The notes below the pieces were generated by a model. That model was not told the DNA's origin and ran no database searches. It saw nothing but the letters and a program-made list of their open reading frames with translations. This document shows, one piece after another, positions 44,958 through 53,830 of a stretch of 64,000 nt of DNA (positions are counted from its first letter, which is position 1; each line of letters opens with the position of its first letter). A program made the position numbers and the translations under genes. The DNA is taken from positions 62,001 to 126,000 of the forward strand of contig NZ_RBIM01000004.1 of the NCBI RefSeq assembly GCF_003634045.1. Direction: 5' to 3'. The DNA comes from Maricaulis maris. Lineage in GTDB: Bacteria; Pseudomonadota; Alphaproteobacteria; Caulobacterales; Maricaulaceae.

Positions 44958-46669
44958 TCCGCCGCCTCTTGCTGTGCACCGGCCTCGCCACACTCGCGGC
45001 CTGCGCCGCAGAAACGGCCGGATCCCCCACTCCGGGCATCACCCCGGCCCGCTTCGAGCGCTTCACCTATTACGGTGGCGATCCGGTCCATGAAGGCGTG
45101 CCGCAGGACGCCGGCACCTATCTCAACCCGGTGCTCGGCGGCTTTTATCCGGATCCCTCCAACACCCGCGCCGGCGAGGATTACTACCTGGTCACCTCGA
45201 CCTTTTCCTATTTCCCTGGACTGCCGGTCTTCCGCTCCAGCGACCTGGTGCACTGGGAACAGATCGGCAATGCGATCGACCGGCCCGACCAGGTCGATTT
45301 CGGCACGCTCGGCCTGTCGCGCGGCCTGTTCGCCCCGGCCATCGAATTCCATGACGGCCTGTTTTACATCCTCAATACCTGTGTCGATTGCGGTGGCAAT
45401 TTCCTGATCACCGCCACCGACCCGGCCGGACCCTGGTCGGACCCGGTCTGGCTACCCGATCTGCAATGGGGCATCGACCCCTCACTCTTCGTCGATGAAG
45501 ACGGTCGCGCCTACCTCCTCAATAACGGCCCACCGGACCGTGAGCCCGAGTATGAAGGCCACCGGGCCGTCTGGATCCAGGAATTCAATCTCGAAACCCT
45601 GGAAACCTTCGGCGAGCGCATTGTGCTGATCGATGGCGGCGTCGATTTCTCGGAACAGCCGATCTGGATCGAAGGCCCTCACATCTACAAGGTCGATGGC
45701 CGCTACTATCTGATGGCGGCCGAGGGCGGTACGGCGGAAAACCACTCCCAGGTCGTGCTGGTCGGTGACGCGCCGATGGGCCCTTACACGCCTTATGAGG
45801 ACAATCCGGTCCTGACCCAGCGGGACCTGCCGCGTGACCGCGCCAATCCGATCACTTCGGCCGGCCATGCCGATCTGGTGCAGACACCCGACGGGGACTG
45901 GTGGGCGACCTTCCTCGCCGTGCGTCCCTATGGCGACGACCAGTACAATACCGGCCGCGAGACCTTCCTGATGCCGGTCAGCTGGGAAGACGGCTGGCCG
46001 CGCATCACAGGACCGGGCGAGGCCATTCCCCATGCCGCGGCAAGACCTGACCTGCCGGCCGGCGATCCGGGTATAGCGCCAATGACCGGCGCCTTCACGG
46101 TGGTCGACGAGTTTGACTCGGAGGCCATGGGGCCGGACTGGATGATGATGCGCAATCCGCGCGAGACCTGGTGGCAACTCGACGGCGAAGCACTGTCGCT
46201 CACACCGCGCCCGGTCGGACTGGGCGATTTTGCCAACCCGTCCTATTTCGGACGGCGCCAGCAACACATGTTCGGGCTGGCAGAGCTGGCCTTCAGCTTC
46301 ACGCCCGACACACCCGGCGCCCGCGCCGGCCTCGCCGTGCTGCAGAATGACGAATACTGGTATTTCATCGGTCTTGAGCAGACCGAAGACGGGCTCGCCA
46401 TCCACCTGCGCCGCCGCGCTGGCAGTGACGACCCGTCAGACGGCATGGTGATCGCTGCCGCACAGGTCGCACTGAACGCGGGCGCCCTGATCGAGGTCCG
46501 GGCCACGGCCCGCGGCCCGCACTATGATTTCGATTATCGCTTGCCTGATGGCGGCTGGCAGAACCTGCTGCGCGGTGCCGACGGCACCATCCTCTCCACC
46601 CGAACCGCAGGCGGTTTCGTCGGCGTCACGATGGGCCCGCACGCCTATACGCCGAGCCACACTGACTAG
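44954..46669 (+). CDS. GH43 beta-xylosidase/alpha-arabinofuranosidase lipoprotein
   Basis: This 571-residue protein has a lipobox ([11 protein letters not shown], Cys 17) and a five-bladed propeller GH43 domain (about 55-350): base Asp in [10 protein letters not shown] (residue 67), the pKa-modulating Asp in [12 protein letters not shown] and the acid Glu in IEGPHIYK. The C-terminal part (about 370-571) is a concanavalin-like domain typical of two-domain xylosidases. It should trim xylose or arabinose from imported xylo-oligosaccharides in the periplasm. ATG 44954 overlaps the halogenase 4 stop (ATGA); the open frame continuing upstream is a shadow of that gene. Confidence 0.92.
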   Translation: MIRRLLLCTGLATLAACAAETAGSPTPGITPARFERFTYYGGDPVHEGVPQDAGTYLNPVLGGFYPDPSNTRAGEDYYLVTSTFSYFPGLPVFRSSDLVHWEQIGNAIDRPDQVDFGTLGLSRGLFAPAIEFHDGLFYILNTCVDCGGNFLITATDPAGPWSDPVWLPDLQWGIDPSLFVDEDGRAYLLNNGPPDREPEYEGHRAVWIQEFNLETLETFGERIVLIDGGVDFSEQPIWIEGPHIYKVDGRYYLMAAEGGTAENHSQVVLVGDAPMGPYTPYEDNPVLTQRDLPRDRANPITSAGHADLVQTPDGDWWATFLAVRPYGDDQYNTGRETFLMPVSWEDGWPRITGPGEAIPHAAARPDLPAGDPGIAPMTGAFTVVDEFDSEAMGPDWMMMRNPRETWWQLDGEALSLTPRPVGLGDFANPSYFGRRQQHMFGLAELAFSFTPDTPGARAGLAVLQNDEYWYFIGLEQTEDGLAIHLRRRAGSDDPSDGMVIAAAQVALNAGALIEVRATARGPHYDFDYRLPDGGWQNLLRGADGTILSTRTAGGFVGVTMGPHAYTPSHTD

Positions 46670-46689
46670 CGCTTGCCGTCTCGTCTTTT

Positions 46690-46809
46690 CATTTTTCCCG
46701 GAGGCGCGCAGCGCCATCCGGGACCAACGGGAGACTCATCGCGTTCCGGACAGGTCCGTCGGTCCCGGCTCTCCGCCCCGCTTTTGCGGGGCTGCGGCCG
46801 GGAAAAATG
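46690..46809. repeat. nested inverted repeat CATTTTTCCCGG ... CCGGGAAAAATG
   Basis: Perfect 12-bp outer arms (46690-46701 and 46798-46809) enclose a second pair (CCGGGACC at 46718-46725 with GGTCCCGG at 46761-46768) and a GCCCCGC-tttt-GCGGGGC hairpin at 46775-46792. It begins 20 bases after the GH43 stop and may terminate the halogenase operon. Confidence 0.6.
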
Positions 46810-46880
46810 TGTTTGGATTTGCGGAGGCTGTGGAGGCTAGGCGGAGAAACGCGCGCTTATCCCCGCCCAGCGTCTTTAAA

Positions 46881-46987
46881 ACCGTCATCCCGACGAAAGT
46901 CAGGACCCAGTCTCGCAAACTCGATTTGTCAAACATGGCAACAGCTTGCGTCGCATTCCGGGTCCCGGCCTGCGCCGGGATGACGGT
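46881..46987. repeat. imperfect 28-bp inverted repeat of the CCGTCATCCCG type
   Basis: The arm at 46881-46908 matches the complement of 46960-46987 at 23 of 28 positions, with 51 bases between. The sequence (starting ACCGTCATCCCG, ending GGGACCC or near it) resembles short interspersed palindromes widespread in alphaproteobacterial genomes. Confidence 0.6.
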
Positions 46988-47236
46988 GTGTGGGGAGAAA
47001 ACTCAGCCAAACTTATCCGCCCCCCTTCACCGCAAGCGATAATGCCCTCGGTTTTCGGGACGGGAGGCGCGGGCCCTGTCACTTGTGCCCGGAAACGAGC
47101 GGAGCCTGTCCGCGTGTCGGGGATGACATCCCGATGCTCCGGCAGGGCGTGCGATCAGGTCCAGGGGCACTAAACGACCGACCCTCAGTACCTGGCGCAT
47201 TGGAATCGGGGGCGAGAGCGTCCGGGAAATCTCCGC

Positions 47237-47305
47237 GAACGGGATGTCGGCGATGTCACGTTTTTCAAATCAAACCGGTAATCGGCATTGGCCGACATCC
47301 CGTTC
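47237..47305. repeat. perfect 15-bp inverted repeat GAACGGGATGTCGGC
   Basis: Arms at 47237-47251 and 47291-47305 are exact complements separated by 39 bases that include TTTTT. It lies just past the GH115 stop (47360) on that gene's 3' side and could stabilise or end its transcript. Confidence 0.5.
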
Positions 47306-47359
47306 TCCTCCTGCCCATCCCGCCAGGCGCACGCGCCATGGCGATATCGGTGCTTGGGT

Positions 47360-50224
47360 CTACTCGCTGCGCGCGCTGGCGGGCGGTCCCAGATAGCTGT
47401 CAGGAAGGTCGCCCGTGCGCACCGAGACACGCTGGAAGACCAGGCCGGGGTCGATCAGCCAGAGGCGGACCGTATGCCGGCCGGGTGTCTCGACGACATG
47501 CTGGGTTGTTTGCACGGTGACGCTCGTCCGGACATTTTCCTGCCAGACCTCGTGGCGGTCGTCGGCATGAATATTGACGATCTCCACAGGGCCATCATCC
47601 AGCGAAACGCCAAACCGCATGCCGCCGCGATCGAGATAATCCAGTGTCGGCGACAAGGTCACATCGATCTCCACATGGCCTGCCGTCCAGATTTGCACCG
47701 GATAGTCGAGATGAGGGCCTGTGCCATCGGGTTCGAAGGAGGCCGAATTCGCCGGAAGGACCGTCATGCCGGACCCGGTCCGGCCGATGTCAGGGATCTC
47801 GATCCAGCGCACCGTGTCACCATCCACGGCCCGGGCATGCCCGGCGGCTTCCAGCGTGACATGGCCGTCGGCCTCGATGGCGATGCCGGCATCCGTGATC
47901 GCGGGACGCTGGATCGCCGCCACCGGGATTTCATACAGGGCATCCCCCGAACCGGTTACGGTGATCCGGCCCGTATGTCGGCCGGGTTCAAGCGCGCTCC
48001 AATCGATGGAAAGGCTCACCGGACCGACCCCGCCGCTTGTCCGCGACAAGTTTATCCAGGGCACGCTGCTGGACAGCTCGGCCATGGCCGTCTCGGTACC
48101 TCGGTCGAACAATTCGATACGGCGGGTTTCCATGCCGTAGCGTTCGAAATGGAAGGTCTCGCCGCCATTCGACAGGGCCAGGCCAAGATGGGCGCCGGCA
48201 CGCGGTTCGATACGCACCAGGCTGGGCAAGACATCCACCTCCGGCTGCTGCCAATAGGTGTAGGAGATATGGGTCTGGGACATGAAATGGTTCCATTTCC
48301 CGCCGGCCACCTCCTCGTGATAGATGCGGGTCAGCTCGGCATCGCGGGCAAACAGGCGCTCGACTTCATCCGCTGCGGCATTGGCCTCGACCCGGCCTTG
48401 CGATGCGTAGAGCCGGTTGCGGGCCGTCTCGACATGCAGCGCCGTCAGATTGGCGCTGGCATGCACCGGGAACCAGACCAGTTGCACGAAGGCATCGTCA
48501 TATTCCGGGGCGAGACGGGCGCGTACGGCATCCGCCATATCGGCCAATGCCTGCCAGTCGGCCAGGACACGCCGGGCTTCGTCAAACCCGGTCAGCGAAA
48601 AGGTCGACGGCGTGATGAGCTCGTGTTTGCGCCGCGAATTATACTGCGTGTAGCGGGTCAGGAGCTCGGCTATCGCCTCGGCCTCAGCCTCGCCGAACTG
48701 CTCGGCGGCCCAGTCGCGAGTATAGCCGGACATCGCCTCCAGCGTCATCGCTTCGGGATCCCAAGCCTGGTCAAGAAAGAAGCTGATCGGGAATTCCATC
48801 GGCTTCAAGTCACCGACATTGACGATCCACAACGCGTCAGCGCCGTGTTCCCAGGCCAGGTTCATCTGCTCCCAGGTGCGCTCGATCTGGTTCGTGTTGA
48901 GCCATTTATAGTTCCGCGGATCGCCCACATAGTCGAAGTGGTAATAGACGCCATATCCGCCCTCGCGGGAGGCGCCGCGGGCCGGCAGGCGGCGGATATT
49001 GCCCCAATTGTCATCGGCGAAGAGCAGGGTCACGTCTTCGGGCACATCCATGCCCTGATCGAAATAATCCTGGACTTCCTTGTAGAGCGCCCAGACCTGT
49101 GGTGTCTCGGTGGCCGGACGACCGGTGACCTCGGCGATAATCTCGCGCTGGGCCGCGACCACGCTTTCCAGCAGTGTGATGGCCGTGCCCTCGGTCATGG
49201 CCTCGTCGCCATCGCCGCGCATGCCGATCGTTACCAGGCTCTCATGATCGCCCATGCGCTCGACGCCCTCGCGCCAGAATTCCCGCAAAGTGTCTTCATT
49301 GGTCGCGAAGTCCCAGGCCCCATCGCCATAGCGCGCCCATTCGACATGCGCCCGCATCAGCGGCTCGTGGTGCGAGGTGCCGATGACCACGCCATACATG
49401 TCGGCGGTCGGCGCGTTGAGCGGGTCATCGTCGGAGAAGGCCTTGCCCCACATGGCTGGCCAGAGATAATTGCCACGCTGGCGCAGGATCAGCTCGAAAA
49501 CCTGCTCATAGAAATCATGGTTGAAACCGCCATAGGTCTCATTGACCCAGCCATAGAGCGCCGGGTTTTCATCGTTCAGGAAAATGCCGCGATAGCGCAC
49601 CGATGGCGCGTCGATCCGGCGACCTGCCGAGACCTGGAGCTGGTCATGATGGTCAATCGGCACATCGGCCCACCAATGCCAGGGCGAGACCCCGGCAGCG
49701 CGGGAGACGTCATAGACGCCATAGATCGCGCCGCGCATATCGGCGCCGGCGATGACCAGCGCCCGGTCGATGCCGGGCGCCGGATTGTCGACCACCTGGT
49801 GAAGATAGGCTTCCCACACGCCGTCAACGCCGGACACGTCGAGCCGCCCTTCGGCGACCAGGGCGTCGATCAGGGCATTGCCGCCCAGCGTGCCGACGAT
49901 GATGGCTCGGCCTGCGGCCGCTTCAGCGCCGGCAGCGACCGGCTGGCCGGAGACGGCGGCCAGGTCCTCGGCCAGGTCGCTGGCGGCCCGCAACAGGCCA
50001 GGCTCATCGTCCGGATCCGTGATGATGGAAGCGGCCAGCCCGTCAGCGACCAGCGCGAACCCGTCCGCCGCGGGACGACCGGGACAGATCACGGCTTCAC
50101 CCGCACAATCTGTCCCGACGTCCACCTCGGAGGAGGCCTCTTGGCTGCCAGCCACCGGCTGACAGGCGACCAGAATGACCGCAAGGGCGGCCGGAAGAAT
50201 GTGCCAGGTAGAGGTCCAGCGCAT
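47360..50224 (-). CDS. GH115 xylan alpha-1,2-glucuronidase
   Basis: This protein of 954 residues starts with a lipoprotein-like signal (PAALAVILVAC). It matches family GH115, which removes (4-O-methyl)glucuronic acid from internal xylose units of xylan. Recognisable blocks are YGVYDVSRAAGVSPWHWWADVP, the central-domain RYRGIFLNDENPALYGW, NYLWPAMWGKAF and GTSHHEPLMRAH, followed by DNWGNIRRLP and the MEFPISFFLDQAWDP segment. The C-terminal beta domains cover about 640-954. It is the second gene after GH3 on the minus strand with 35 bases between. Released glucuronate fits the UxuB and ManD genes at the right edge. Confidence 0.92.
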   Translation of the reverse strand: MRWTSTWHILPAALAVILVACQPVAGSQEASSEVDVGTDCAGEAVICPGRPAADGFALVADGLAASIITDPDDEPGLLRAASDLAEDLAAVSGQPVAAGAEAAAGRAIIVGTLGGNALIDALVAEGRLDVSGVDGVWEAYLHQVVDNPAPGIDRALVIAGADMRGAIYGVYDVSRAAGVSPWHWWADVPIDHHDQLQVSAGRRIDAPSVRYRGIFLNDENPALYGWVNETYGGFNHDFYEQVFELILRQRGNYLWPAMWGKAFSDDDPLNAPTADMYGVVIGTSHHEPLMRAHVEWARYGDGAWDFATNEDTLREFWREGVERMGDHESLVTIGMRGDGDEAMTEGTAITLLESVVAAQREIIAEVTGRPATETPQVWALYKEVQDYFDQGMDVPEDVTLLFADDNWGNIRRLPARGASREGGYGVYYHFDYVGDPRNYKWLNTNQIERTWEQMNLAWEHGADALWIVNVGDLKPMEFPISFFLDQAWDPEAMTLEAMSGYTRDWAAEQFGEAEAEAIAELLTRYTQYNSRRKHELITPSTFSLTGFDEARRVLADWQALADMADAVRARLAPEYDDAFVQLVWFPVHASANLTALHVETARNRLYASQGRVEANAAADEVERLFARDAELTRIYHEEVAGGKWNHFMSQTHISYTYWQQPEVDVLPSLVRIEPRAGAHLGLALSNGGETFHFERYGMETRRIELFDRGTETAMAELSSSVPWINLSRTSGGVGPVSLSIDWSALEPGRHTGRITVTGSGDALYEIPVAAIQRPAITDAGIAIEADGHVTLEAAGHARAVDGDTVRWIEIPDIGRTGSGMTVLPANSASFEPDGTGPHLDYPVQIWTAGHVEIDVTLSPTLDYLDRGGMRFGVSLDDGPVEIVNIHADDRHEVWQENVRTSVTVQTTQHVVETPGRHTVRLWLIDPGLVFQRVSVRTGDLPDSYLGPPASARSE

Positions 50225-50259
50225 GGGTTCGCCCTTCGGTTACGTCTCGTTACGTCGGT

Positions 50260-52689
50260 TCAGTCTGCGGTCACGGTGAGTGTCACCGCCTGCAGGTCGG
50301 TTGAATCAGCGCCCACCGAAATGGTGAATGTGCCGGGCTCAACCACGCGTTCCATGTCGAGATTCCACAGCGACATCGCACGCTCGGTGACCTCGAAGCG
50401 CAGGGTCTGCGTTTCGCCGGCCTCGAGCGAGACCCGCTGGAACCCGGCCAATTGCAGGACCGGCCGCGTCACCACGGCAAGATCGTCACGGATATAGAGC
50501 TGGACGACATCATCGCCGGCCCGGTCACCGGTATTGGTCACATCAACCTCGACGAAGGCACTCTCACCGACCGTGACCCTGTCCTCGACCAGGCGCGGCT
50601 CGGAATAGTCGAACGTGGTGTAGGACAGGCCATAGCCGAACGGGTAGAGCGGCGCTTCCTCGTCGAAGAGATAGCCGCGACGGGCCGAGGGCTTGTGATT
50701 GTAGAAGACCGGCAGCTGGCCGACCGAACGGGCAATCGTCACCGGCAGGTGGCCACTCGGATTGACCTCGCCCAGCACGACGTCAGCGACGCCATTGCCG
50801 GTTTCCTGACCCAGATACCAGCCCTCGATCAGCGCGTCGGCATTTTCGGACAGGAAGTTGACGGCCAGCGGACGGCCATTGAGCAGGACGACGATGGTCG
50901 GCTTGCCGAGAGCGAATATCTCGCGGGCCAGGTCGAGCTGCTGGCCGACCAATTGCAGGTCGGCGCGGTCGCCCAGATGGTTGTCGGCCCAGGCTTCGCG
51001 GCTGAGCTGCTCGTTTTCGCCGAGCACCATCAGGATGAAATCGGCCTCGCGGGCGGTTTCCACGGCGGCCTCGATCAGTTCGGCATTGACAGCCGGATCG
51101 ACGAGATCGACCTGGTCGGCCGCCCATTGCCGGCTCTCGGTCAGGCGCACGCCTTCCGAATAGACCACGTCAAACCGGTCACCGGCGGCCTGCTCGAATC
51201 CTTCGAGAATGCTCACCACATGGCGCGGCTGGTCGGAATAGCCGCCGATCGGGGTGTCGACCGCATGGGTGCCGATCACGGCCAGTGTGCCGATGGCATC
51301 CGGATCAAGCGGCAGGGTGTTGTCGCGGTTTTCCAACAGCACCATGGCACGTTGCGCCGCGGTGCGGGCCAGGGCAATGGCATCATCCGTGGCCGTTCCG
51401 GCAACGGCCGCATCGGCATCGGCATAGGGGTTTTCCCAGACGCCGGTCAGGAATTTCAGGCGCAGGATGCGACGCACGACCGTATCGATCTGTTCTTCGC
51501 TGATCCGGCCCTCGGCGACCATGTCGGGGAGGCTGAGAAAGCCATCACCATGCGGCAGCTCGACATCGACGCCAGCTTCCAGGGCGCGGACAGCCGCGTC
51601 CTCGATATTGTCATACATGCCGTGTCGGCTGATCAACTCGCGAATGGCGAAATAATCACTGACGACCAGGCCCTCATAGCCCCACTCATCGCGCAGGACA
51701 TCCGTCAGAAGCCAGCGATTGGCGTGGCTGGGGACGCCGTCAATCTCGTTATAGGAAGCCATGATCTGCATGACATTTGTGTCCTCGACCAAGCGCTCGA
51801 AGGGCAGCAGGAAATTCTCCCGCAATTCCCGTTCGGAGATCTGTGCCGGGCCGATATTCATGCCGCTTTCAGGCTGGCCATGGCCGGTCATGTGCTTCAG
51901 CGTCACGAAGACGCGGTCTTGCGCCAATGGCAGATCATCGCCCTGGAAACCGCGCACGGCGGCAATGCCCAGTTCGGACACCAGATAGGGGTCCTCGCCA
52001 TAGGTCTCCTCGATCCGTCCCCAGCGCTGATCGCGGGCGATGTCGACGATCGGGGCCAGCGTCAGGTGGACGCCACGCAGGCGCATTTCACGCGAGGCGA
52101 CATTGAACACATCCTCCAGCAACTCGGTGTCCCAGGTCGAGGCCAGGCCGATGGATTGCGGGAAGCTGGTCGCGTTCGGCGCGACATAGCCGTGCAGGGC
52201 CTCTTCGTGGAACAAGAGCGGAATTCCCAGGCGGGTATCTTCAATGGCCCAGCGCTGGGCGGCGTTGATGTATTCAACCGTCTCGCGTTCTTCCCGATTG
52301 AGTACGCCGGCATTGGCGCCGGCCGCCGTTGTGCCGGGTTCGACACCCTGGCGGTCATAGGGGCGGGAGATCTGGCCGAGACCATTGGGGTAATTCTCGG
52401 AGGCACGCTCGGGCGAAAAATCGCCGGACGGGGTCTGGATCTCGGCCTTGTTCTGCCAGATGCCGATCATCTGGGCGACCTTCTCCTCCAGCGTCATGCG
52501 CGACAGCAGGTCCTCGACACGAGCCTCGACCGGCTGGCTGGCGTCGCGATAGATCGCGTCCGGACCAGGCCGGTCAACGTCCTGCGCGGCGCAGGCTGCC
52601 TGACTGGCGAGGGTGGCAAGAAGGGCCGCAGGTGCGGCAATCCGGCGCGTCAGCCGGACAATATCGAAGGCAGGCGTCTGGACGCTCAT
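50260..52689 (-). CDS. GH3 beta-xylosidase/beta-glucosidase
   Basis: This 809-residue family 3 hydrolase has an N-terminal signal (PAALLATLASQAAC), the barrel with LAPIVDIARDQRWGRIEETYGEDP and nucleophile Asp in LVVSDYFAIREL, then the second sandwich domain (LGENEQLSREAWADNHLGDR) and an FnIII-like C-terminal domain (VDVTNTGDRAGDDVVQLYIRD). The context with GH115, GH10, GH43 and xylose genes argues for beta-xylosidase action on xylo-oligomers, though sequence alone does not exclude glucosidase. It leads the GH3-GH115 operon and is divergent from the GntR gene. ATG 52689 has GGGGAAG upstream; the open frame back to 52767 lacks homology. Confidence 0.9.
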   Translation of the reverse strand: MSVQTPAFDIVRLTRRIAAPAALLATLASQAACAAQDVDRPGPDAIYRDASQPVEARVEDLLSRMTLEEKVAQMIGIWQNKAEIQTPSGDFSPERASENYPNGLGQISRPYDRQGVEPGTTAAGANAGVLNREERETVEYINAAQRWAIEDTRLGIPLLFHEEALHGYVAPNATSFPQSIGLASTWDTELLEDVFNVASREMRLRGVHLTLAPIVDIARDQRWGRIEETYGEDPYLVSELGIAAVRGFQGDDLPLAQDRVFVTLKHMTGHGQPESGMNIGPAQISERELRENFLLPFERLVEDTNVMQIMASYNEIDGVPSHANRWLLTDVLRDEWGYEGLVVSDYFAIRELISRHGMYDNIEDAAVRALEAGVDVELPHGDGFLSLPDMVAEGRISEEQIDTVVRRILRLKFLTGVWENPYADADAAVAGTATDDAIALARTAAQRAMVLLENRDNTLPLDPDAIGTLAVIGTHAVDTPIGGYSDQPRHVVSILEGFEQAAGDRFDVVYSEGVRLTESRQWAADQVDLVDPAVNAELIEAAVETAREADFILMVLGENEQLSREAWADNHLGDRADLQLVGQQLDLAREIFALGKPTIVVLLNGRPLAVNFLSENADALIEGWYLGQETGNGVADVVLGEVNPSGHLPVTIARSVGQLPVFYNHKPSARRGYLFDEEAPLYPFGYGLSYTTFDYSEPRLVEDRVTVGESAFVEVDVTNTGDRAGDDVVQLYIRDDLAVVTRPVLQLAGFQRVSLEAGETQTLRFEVTERAMSLWNLDMERVVEPGTFTISVGADSTDLQAVTLTVTAD

Positions 52690-52784
52690 ACTGGTGTCTT
52701 CCCCTATCACAGGCCGGATTAGAGACCGTCCGGCGCTTACTGTTTGCGCGATACTAAGACGAGGCATGGGGGGAAGGTCAATGC

Positions 52785-52797
52785 ATTTGTCGGAGTA
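52785..52797 (+). promoter_or_regulatory. 13-mer ATTTGTCGGAGTA upstream of gntR, within a GCATTT/AAATGC palindrome
   Basis: The 13-mer recurs exactly upstream of xylD at 53772-53784. Here it sits in GCATTTGTCGGAGTAAATGC (52783-52802) with perfect 6-bp arms. It lies between the divergent GH3 and gntR genes and could control both. Confidence 0.5.
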
Positions 52798-52923
52798 AAT
52801 GCGCCGATATAGACACCCCTGCCCCCGGGAAGTATGACCGTAGGAACAAAAGCATCAGAAATCGCGGTGGTTATTGCCGCCGGACCAGACCTGCGACAGG
52901 CGCAGGACGGAAGGACAATCGAC

Positions 52924-53697
52924 ATGGCGCCGAGCGACAGGACCGAGGACAAACCGCGTCGGCGTACCGGCAATCCGGCCCGCATCCACGGCACGATTGC
53001 CCATGATCTCGGCGTCGCCATCGTCTCCGGCCAATATCAACCGGGCGAGACATTGCCCAATGAGATCGATTTTTCCGAACGCCTGAAAGTGTCGCGCAGC
53101 GCCTATCGCGAAGCGGTGCGCATCCTCTCGGCCAAGGGCCTGGTCGAGAGCCGGCCGAAGACCGGCACGCGGGTCACCCAGGCGACACGCTGGAACCTGC
53201 TCGACCCGGATGTCCTGGCCTGGTATTTCGCCTCCGAGCCAGACCCCAAGCTGATCGACGGCCTGTTTGAACTGCGCATGATCATTGAGCCAGCCGCCGC
53301 CGCACTGGCCGCCGAACGCCGCGAGCCACACCATCTCACCGTGATGCGCGAAGCCCTGATGAACATGGAAAAACACACGCTCACCACCGAGGCCGGCCAG
53401 ATCGCGGACCGCGCCTTCCACGACGCCGTGCTGGATGCCTCCTGCAACATGCCACTGCGCAGCCTCGCCAGCACGATCGGGGCGGGTGTGCGATGGACCA
53501 CGGTCTACAAGGCACGCAAGGACGAGCTTCCGCGTGACCCCATGCCGGACCATTGGCGCGTCTTCGATGCCATTGCCGCCGGCGGCCCGGAAGCTGCGCG
53601 CAGCGCGATGGAAGACCTTGTCGGGGCCGCCCTGCGCGATACGGCCCGCGCCCTGCGACGCAGCCAAAAGCGTCCGGGCGGCGACGACTCCGGCTGA
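52924..53697 (+). CDS. GntR-family (FadR subfamily) transcriptional regulator
   Basis: This 257-residue regulator has a winged helix at the N-terminus ([44 protein letters not shown] within residues 40-90) and an FCD ligand-binding helical domain ([20 protein letters not shown], then [14 protein letters not shown] with metal-site His). FadR-type proteins sense sugar acids or organic acids, so xylonate, glucuronate or a 2-keto-3-deoxy acid are likely effectors here. It stands between GH3 and xylD. GGAAGG about nine bases before ATG 52924 sets the start; the frame is open to 52834 without homology. Candidate targets are the TTGTC-type sites noted at 38723, 38960, 52785, 53772, 60953 and 63697. 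Confidence 0.9.
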   Translation: MAPSDRTEDKPRRRTGNPARIHGTIAHDLGVAIVSGQYQPGETLPNEIDFSERLKVSRSAYREAVRILSAKGLVESRPKTGTRVTQATRWNLLDPDVLAWYFASEPDPKLIDGLFELRMIIEPAAAALAAERREPHHLTVMREALMNMEKHTLTTEAGQIADRAFHDAVLDASCNMPLRSLASTIGAGVRWTTVYKARKDELPRDPMPDHWRVFDAIAAGGPEAARSAMEDLVGAALRDTARALRRSQKRPGGDDSG

Positions 53698-53771
53698 TTC
53701 TGCTGCAATTCATGACATGTCGCGTCGCGCCGGGGCGACGCAGCATCTTGCTTGCTGTCAAAATGCAATCT

Positions 53772-53784
53772 ATTTGTCGGAGTA
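53772..53784 (+). promoter_or_regulatory. 13-mer ATTTGTCGGAGTA upstream of xylD
   Basis: This is an exact second copy of the element at 52785-52797, placed 46 nt before the xylD start codon, where a bound repressor would cover the promoter or leader. AATGCA also precedes both copies. Confidence 0.5.
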
Positions 53785-53830
53785 TTCTGGCACCCAGAGA
53801 ATGGTGTCACGACCTGCAATAGAGAGCTTC

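Larger units (their letters stand above)
46670..47359. repeat. 690-base intergenic region rich in inverted repeats between convergent operons
   Basis: No convincing gene lies here; frames are short and Arg/Pro-rich. The region contains three nested structures listed separately (46690-46809, 46881-46987 and 47237-47305). The two ends of opposing xylan operons (GH43 plus strand, GH115 minus strand) converge on it. Sequence such as CCGTCATCCCG is typical of interspersed palindromic elements in Alphaproteobacteria, so this is probably an accumulation site for such elements and also serves transcription termination. Confidence 0.6.

Noticed and set aside
46670-47359. Small coding genes or a mobile element in the repeat-rich gap
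   Set aside because: Frames are short, Arg/Pro-rich and lack ribosome sites; there is no transposase and no target-site duplication that I could identify.
47288-50497. Plus-strand open frame of over 1000 codons opposite GH115
   Set aside because: It is antisense to a clear GH115 gene, rich in Arg, His, Gly and Asp as expected from a GC-rich shadow frame, and has no recognisable domain or ribosome site.
50452-52722. Plus-strand open frame of about 750 codons opposite GH3
   Set aside because: Shadow of the GH3 gene; composition is typical of antisense in high-GC DNA.
53435-53830. N-terminal extension of xylD into gntR
   Set aside because: The extension is an out-of-frame reading of gntR and the intergenic region; homology and a ribosome site begin at 53831.
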